From Saccharum officinarum (Eukaryota > Streptophyta > Magnoliopsida > Poales > Poaceae), in NCBI GenBank assembly GCA_020631735.1, contig CM036199.1, positions 14,662,834 through 14,726,833 on the forward strand: a stretch of DNA of 64,000 nt, given 5' to 3'. Every line of letters begins with the position of its first letter. Position 1 is the stretch's first letter. Of this stretch, positions 58,935 through 64,000 are shown one piece after another. The position numbers and the translations under genes were made by a program. The notes beneath the pieces were generated by a model. The model was not told the DNA's origin, did no database searches, and was given only the letters and a program-made list of their open reading frames with translations.

Positions 58935-59445
58935 TGTTGGATTGATCTCCGAGGCCCAGCCCAACGGCTAAGGCCTCATCCCCCTGGATCGCGCCCTGAT
59001 CGGGGGCGCCCAACCGATCCATGGTTGGTGGGCCCCCGACGCGCTGCGCTATATAAAGAAGGGAGTGGGGGGCCGCAGGCACTTGATCCAAGGTTCGCCG
59101 TGCCCTAAACCCGCTCCACAAACCCTAGGCCATCCGATCGGCTTGCGCAGTGGCGTCGGGAAGCACCACTGCGCTACCTCCGTTCTACTCTTTCCCCGTC
59201 GTCGGTCAGTGCCGGTGGAGGCCCGAAGGACGACGGAATCTACTCCGCCACCACATCAACTCCATCACCATGGATGCTTCCGGATCTGCTCCCACCAACG
59301 ACGGTCGAAACCCTAAACTCCTACATCTATGTGTCTCTCTGTTTCCTTTTATTTGTAATAGATCTATTGTTGTTCCTATGTATCACTGTCTTCATTGTTT
59401 GTACCCCGACCCGATACACTGCTAGTAGATCCTGTTTTTCTATCA
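58935..59445 (+). repeat. Copia-2 3' LTR (511 bp)
   Basis: Identical by eye to the 5' LTR except for one C fewer in the C run near 58981. Ends TTTCTATCA, followed by the TGTTG target duplication. Confidence 0.95.
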
Positions 59446-60048
59446 TGTTGCTCACCCGGTAGGGTTCCAACCGTCAATATTATTAGTGAATAGTCACAGG
59501 CATGCAATGCAAGCAGTGTAGCAGCGGCGACTGACTAGCAGCAAGGACCTCCCAGGAAAAGCAGGCTGCAAACTTTGTTACTGCATCGTGTAACTGTCCG
59601 TGTCGTATTACCGGAATCTTTTGATTTTTTTTTCAGTCTCATCATGCAGCCTGCGCTGCAGTAATAGTAGCATCCTGCGGGCTTGCGAGTTTACCATGGG
59701 CGTTTCCGCGAGGTTTCGAGGTTGATCTTAATTACGTGCCCCGTCACAACTCACAACGTAGCCGGTGGTCACGCCTTTCTGGTGTGCCGTGCGTGCGTGC
59801 CTTTGACCCAAGTGTCCTACACTTTTTCACCGTAACAAAGGCACGTCTTTCACTTGCTATTGGCCTAGCCATCCCAGCTACTTTTTTCCACTGAAACATT
59901 CACTGGTTGAGAGTTTTGTTTACCTGGTTTTGCTCTCTATCACTCTAATGTACATTGGTCTAATCTTCTAGAGTGCTCGGTAAACAAATGCCCCCGGCCG
60001 ACGACGGCCCTGATCAAAGTGACAGTGATCCGTTGTGCAGAGATGACA
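59446..60048. other. Intergenic sequence right of Copia-2
   Basis: No frame of note. It resumes the sequence interrupted at 53024 after the target duplication. No transposon termini were recognised. Confidence 0.45.
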
Positions 60049-60570
60049 CCGTTTACTGTAGCATACCATATTATACGACGGCCCTGATCATAGTAAATTA
60101 TTTTGTTGGACTAAAGCATACCATATTATATGTTCACTGTATAGATATGCTCATGTGGAGTCTAACAAAATTAGATTTTCTATTTTATGATTTTTCAAAG
60201 ATTCAGCCGAAATAAATAAAAAAGAAAAAGACAAAACCTTCATAGCAAAAACTTTGTACTAAAGCATACCATATTATATGTTCACTGTGTAGATCTACTC
60301 ATGTGGAGTGCAACAAAATTGAAATTTTTATTTTATGATTTTTCGGTGATTTACTATGATTTTTCAAAGATTCAGCCGAAATAATAAAAAGGCAAAAACA
60401 CGGACACTGTAGCAAAAAACGTTTACTGTAGCATACCACCGTTTAGTGTAGCAAACCGCCTTCGAAACCGCTCGAGGGAGGTAAAATGCACGGTTTGAAA
60501 AGTTGAAGGAGGTGGTTTGTCCGGTTTTGAAGTTGAGGGAGGAAAACGAACTTCGACGAGAGTAGGGGAG
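60049..60570. repeat. Dispersed repeat related to the FKBP upstream flank, partly duplicated
   Basis: gtttactgtagca words flank a segment with aaagcatacc atattatatg and gattcagccgaaataa. That segment is present twice (about 60112-60240 and 60259-60395). After it comes gggaggtaaaatgcacggttt and related text up to about 60560. The order matches about 5350-5600 near FKBP with considerable divergence. The element class is unknown. Confidence 0.7.
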
Positions 60571-61075
60571 GAAAAGTAACGCATTCGCACCGGATTCTGC
60601 CGCACCCAGAGCGAAATTCCCCCCGCTGACCGGATCCACGAAGGCGCTGGTAGCCGGAGGCCCGAGGCCCACCGGATGCATGGGAACGCTTGGACGACCC
60701 AGCAGGCCGCCGCATGCAAGCCCGCAAGCACGAGGCACGCCGCACGCATGCATCCCCGCGCGGCGGACGGCCTCTCGTTCCTCCGGCACGCCCGGCTGCC
60801 GGTCAAGCTCCGACCACCCCTCGTCTGGAAAGCATGGACGGTGGCCGGCCAGTGCGGCGCGGCACGGTGCTCGTTAACCTCCGGCGGGCCAGCCGCCGCA
60901 TCCCTTTTGATCGGCACCGTGCGTGCACCACACATGGGTGCGTTTTCCTGTGGGTGGGTGGGTGGGTGGGTGCGTTTCTTCGTACTTCGTCGGTTGTGCT
61001 CGATCTCTGCGGCTCTCCCAGTCCCTGGTCTCCGAAATCGCGACATCCTGATCGATCAAGCATTCCAGAGCGTGT
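60571..61075. other. GC-rich intergenic stretch with a GGGT tract
   Basis: Overlapping frames on both strands give no recognisable protein. A GGGT repeat lies at 60952-60970. It may be promoter-like, but no gene follows it. Confidence 0.4.
60952..60970 (+). repeat. GGGT tandem tract, potential G-quadruplex
   Basis: Five GGG runs separated by single T bases. G3-T loops of one base are known to give very stable parallel quadruplexes in vitro. The potential is read from sequence only. Confidence 0.75.
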
Positions 61076-61076
61076 T

Positions 61077-61424
61077 AGGTCTTGTTGTGTTTTAGATGTA
61101 AAATTTTGTGGTGTCACATCGGATGTCATATGGAGATGTTGCATGAGATGTTTGGATACTAATAAAAAAATAAATTACAGAATTCATCAGTAAACGACGA
61201 GACAAATTTATTAAGCCTAATTAATCCACCATTAGTACATGTGTTACTGTAGTACTTTTATTGTCAAATCATGGATTAATTAGGCTTAAAAGATTCGTCT
61301 CGCAAATTACATGCAATCTGTATAATTAATTATTTTTTAGTCTATATTTAACACTCCATAAATATATCCAGACATCCGATATGATAGGATATAAAGTTTT
61401 AAGGTGAAACTAAACAAGGACTTT
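61077..61424. mobile_element. Foldback MITE of the grass GTCTTGTT...AACAAGG type
   Basis: The outer ends ggtcttgttgtgtttt and aaactaaacaaggact are imperfect inverted repeats, and ttag lies at both borders (61075, 61423). Inside, 61198-61228 (cgagacaaatttattaagcc...) is largely complementary to 61272-61302 (...ggcttaaaagattcgtctcg), forming a long foldback. Interior words match the MITE at 52678. The exact ends are uncertain. Confidence 0.7.
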
Positions 61425-61611
61425 AGATTTGGGTCATTGCCTCATTGGTGGGTTCTGTGTTCTGTGTTGGCTTTCGGCACAGTGACTGCTCCGGGTCCAC
61501 GTCGAGGGTGAAAATTTTAGTCCAGTGCGAACTTTCTTGCTGGATGCTGGACACCAACGACCCACCGTTAATTAGGCTGTTTCTTGTTTGCCTGTCCTGA
61601 GCTCTGGTGAT

Positions 61612-62169
61612 TAAGGGTGGGCAAAATACCCAATACCCAATTTCCGAACCTGAACTCGGACCCGAAGTACCCGAACCCGAATTACCCCATCACAATTTCG
61701 GATAGCGATCGTAAAAACCTAAAATTATTTTGGGTAATTCGGGTAATGTTTTCCGGTACCCGAACTACCCGAATTACCTGAAATATCTCAAATATTTGAT
61801 CTTCTATTCCTAACATGAAGACATGAGGTAGTTCAATGCCATATAAATATATTATTTGGCATGAATTAATGTAGATTTATACTAACTTGATAAGTGATTT
61901 GTTGGTAATTGATATGAAGACATGATGCGATTTAAAGGACTATTATTTATTGCTTTAAAATGGTACTTGAATTCTTCCAAAATGGTTGGTTTTGTCAATT
62001 TCGGGTATATCGGGTAAAACCCGAACCCGAACCTGAATTATCGGGCACCCGAAATTTCGGGTAATGCTTTTTCGGGACAAAAATCGGGTAGCAATTTTCA
62101 GTACCCGAATTTCTAACTGCCCGAATTATCCGACCCGAAATTTTCAGGTAACCCGAATGCCCAGCCTTA
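61612..62169. mobile_element. Non-autonomous hAT element, 558 bp
   Basis: The ends TAAGGGTGGGCA and TGCCCAGCCTTA are inverted repeats with one mismatch. They are flanked by a perfect 8-bp duplication CTGGTGAT (61604-61611 and 62170-62177). The interior holds many CCCGAA / TTCGGG words in both orientations near each end, subterminal repeats of the kind hAT transposases bind, around an AT-rich core. There is no coding capacity. Confidence 0.92.
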
Positions 62170-62177
62170 CTGGTGAT

Positions 62178-64000
62178 AGATTTTGTCATCCGTGACTTCA
62201 TCGACGTAGGTACGACGACGCCAAGCGGGCGAGACGAGACTAGGTCAGTGCCCGACGCCATCGGAACACTACTTGTAGTCTGCTACAATCTCCGTCAACG
62301 GCGAGTCAACGTTTTGCTAATCACCGGCGGCGCGCCAATGACTGATCGACCCGAGCGCCGTCCATACATACCCGGCCACGCCGGAGCCTTCCGTGCACTT
62401 CCGGCGGCGGCTGCGACAGGCTGATGTGTGCGTGCAACCACCCGGCCGCCCGGCGCGGTCGGGCCAGGTCGGCACGCTCTCGTAAGTAGGACTCACGTAG
62501 GCAATCCGCCAGGCCGCAGCCAGCATCGGCCCGCCCTGGTGTGTCGCGGGCGCGACGGCGACGGCGACGGCGACGGACCGAGGCATAACGTACTACTCGG
62601 TCGCCGGTCGAGAGGATGGGAATGGGAGGACGACCCGACCGACGCGAGCGCAACACAGCTGCCACCCCGGCTTGCTGGAGCCAGCCGCAGCCGCACGAAG
62701 CGTGTCTACGTGTGCGTGGCCGGAGGCGGCCGCGTCGCCGTGTGCCGTGCGCGTTCATGGGCAGTTCGCATTTACGGCGCGCGGTAGCGTGAGTGACATC
62801 GTCTTCTCGCGGCCGTACGTTTACGCTACGTCCCGTCGCGGTCCGGCCGCGACGAAGCACCGTGGCCACTCTGGATGTCAGTCACTCTCCAAGTGTCAAT
62901 GGCGACACGTCAAATAATTTTTTTTTCTGTCTTTATTAAGGCTAGGCTGCGGGCTGTGTTTGTTTCCCTTCTCTCTCTTTCCCGAAGATCTCCGCTCGAA
63001 TAATTCTGATGTTGCCTGTTGCAGTGTCACCGATCGAAGCTACTACTCCAAGTTATGGCTACCAGAGCGCCAGTGCAGGCACGGCGATTTCGCTTGACCC
63101 GGTTTTATTTAGTTTCCAGCTTCCAAGCAATCAATCAAGTAGTCAGCTAGTAGTCACTCTTCAGCCCTCCAGAGTCCAGTCCTCAACCAACCACCACCAA
63201 ACCGGGCTGCCTCACGCGCGCTAGCGATCCCACGGCTGGCTTTCGACCAGCGCGTCCGGCGGCGGCGTCGCTGTTGAGGAACAGGCGGACGATCGCCGTC
63301 ACTCACCGGCACTCGTACCGGCGGGCCTCGACGATACAGCTCCGTCCGTCAGAGGCCTTTCCTAGTAGCTAGCCTAGCCATGCCTCCTTGTCAACACGCC
63401 ACAGAACACGTAGACTACGTACGAAGCCCGGGCTGGCGGTGCCGATTGATCGCCATTACCGGACCCGGACACATGTGGGCAGCCTTGAAGCGCTGGCTCC
63501 TGCCACGCCGCGCCGCTGGACCGCCGGTTGCAGCAATGTCTGACTTGCAAGCCATGCCAATTGCCAATATGCCATTATGCCAAGTTGCCAACCACACTGC
63601 AGCTGCAGGTGCAGTGCAGCAGAGCGTTTTTTTCCCCCAGGAGGCCAAGTTGGCCAGCCAGGATCTAGGGAAATATCTCCGCCGATGTGGACCAATGACC
63701 GATTTCGGGGAGACGTGGCCGCCTGGCTGTGCGGGGGACTACTGCGGCTTAAAGAGGTTAATCTCCCAGGCCCCTATTTGAGTTAAATGTCGCGTTGCAT
63801 GTCATCATCTGCTAAATGCTGCTTGCCTGCTTCATCTATCGATCGATTGAGATGGTAGAAAGGCTTCTAGAAGCACTCACATATAGTCACATGATGTACC
63901 TACCACCCATGGATGATGGAACTGAATACATACAATAATCACAAATGTGCTACAGTACGTACAAAGCGACCAGCGTATGAAAGTACAGTACTAGTATATA
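62178..64000. other. Right intergenic flank, no gene recognised
   Basis: GC-rich from 62178 to 62880, with a short GGCGAC repeat (62552-62577), then mixed composition. Frames up to 182 codons exist on both strands at 62320-62870 but overlap each other and show no domain. The frame at 63380-63781 is likewise unrecognised. The last ~220 bp are AT-rich. Confidence 0.4.
62552..62577. repeat. GGCGAC hexanucleotide microsatellite
   Basis: Four to five tandem (GGCGAC) units within GC-rich intergenic DNA. Confidence 0.75.

Larger units (their letters stand above)
53030..59445 (+). mobile_element. Young full-length Copia element, 6416 bp
   Basis: Flanked by the 5-bp duplication TGTTG (53025-53029 and 59446-59450). 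Its LTRs (512 and 511 bp) appear identical by eye apart from one base in a C run near 53085/58981. All Copia parts are present in order: LTR, primer-binding site, leader, gag, protease, integrase, RT, RNase H, polypurine tract, LTR. The gag-pol frame is continuous apart from two TGA stops. The lineage within Copia was not determined. Confidence 0.96.

Noticed and set aside
62321..62869. 182-codon minus-strand frame in the GC-rich right flank
   Set aside because: Arg-rich low-complexity translation with competing frames on the other strand; it looks like GC-driven chance.
63380..63781. 133-codon plus-strand frame
   Set aside because: No recognisable domain; a minus-strand frame overlaps it. 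Not enough support to call a gene.

Overview
The window looks like an accessory, transposon-rich segment of a grass nuclear genome, probably an andropogonoid grass such as sorghum, sugarcane or a relative. The evidence is spliced genes with GT-AG introns, a strong 5'-to-3' GC drop in the PPR gene, grass-type MITEs, and large Tat-lineage Gypsy and Copia retrotransposons. The organism is an inference; no search was run. Two runs of exactly 100 N (1907-2006 and 33683-33782) are scaffold gaps of unknown true size.

Layout. 1-1906 is flank without a recognisable gene. From 2007 to 49477 one ancestral locus, [Tat-type Gypsy element]-[short flank]-[FKBP53-like nuclear immunophilin gene]-[P-class PPR gene], appears three times as overlapping partial copies. 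Copy A (2007-11270) has the 3' end of the Gypsy element, an intact 12-exon FKBP gene and the first two thirds of the PPR gene. It is joined abruptly to a truncated Gypsy LTR. Copy B (11271-33682) has an almost complete Gypsy element carrying two nested insertions, a 276-bp Ac/Ds-like hAT element and a 6.5-kb Copia element, followed by the 5' end of a third FKBP copy that stops at the gap. Copy C (33783-49477) has the 3' half of the Gypsy element without those two insertions, then FKBP and a full-length PPR gene, each broken by a single-base deletion. Either local duplication with rearrangement, or haplotypes or homoeologues laid end to end by the assembler, could give this pattern. The gaps, the chimeric joint at 11270 and the indel-rich sequence beside the second gap favour at least some assembly artefact.

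49478-53029 is downstream intergenic sequence with a cytosine tract and a MITE. 53030-59445 is a very young Copia element: 5-bp target duplication, LTRs differing by one base, and a gag-pol frame with two TGG-to-TGA stops. 59446-64000 is intergenic, with a dispersed repeat also found upstream of FKBP, a G-quadruplex-like GGGT tract, a foldback MITE and a 558-bp non-autonomous hAT element with an 8-bp target duplication.

Host genes. The FKBP gene encodes a predicted 500-residue protein: an N-terminal nucleoplasmin-like domain, acidic and lysine-rich linkers, and a C-terminal FKBP prolyl isomerase domain with its binding residues conserved. This is the FKBP43/FKBP53 histone-chaperone type. The PPR gene encodes a P-class organelle RNA-binding protein. 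The two share strand and lie about 660 bp apart. I see no new defence or metabolic system. The most unusual content is the three-fold locus structure, the spliced antisense gene in the Gypsy element, its 3' tandem repeats, and the methylation-type decay of its coding frame.
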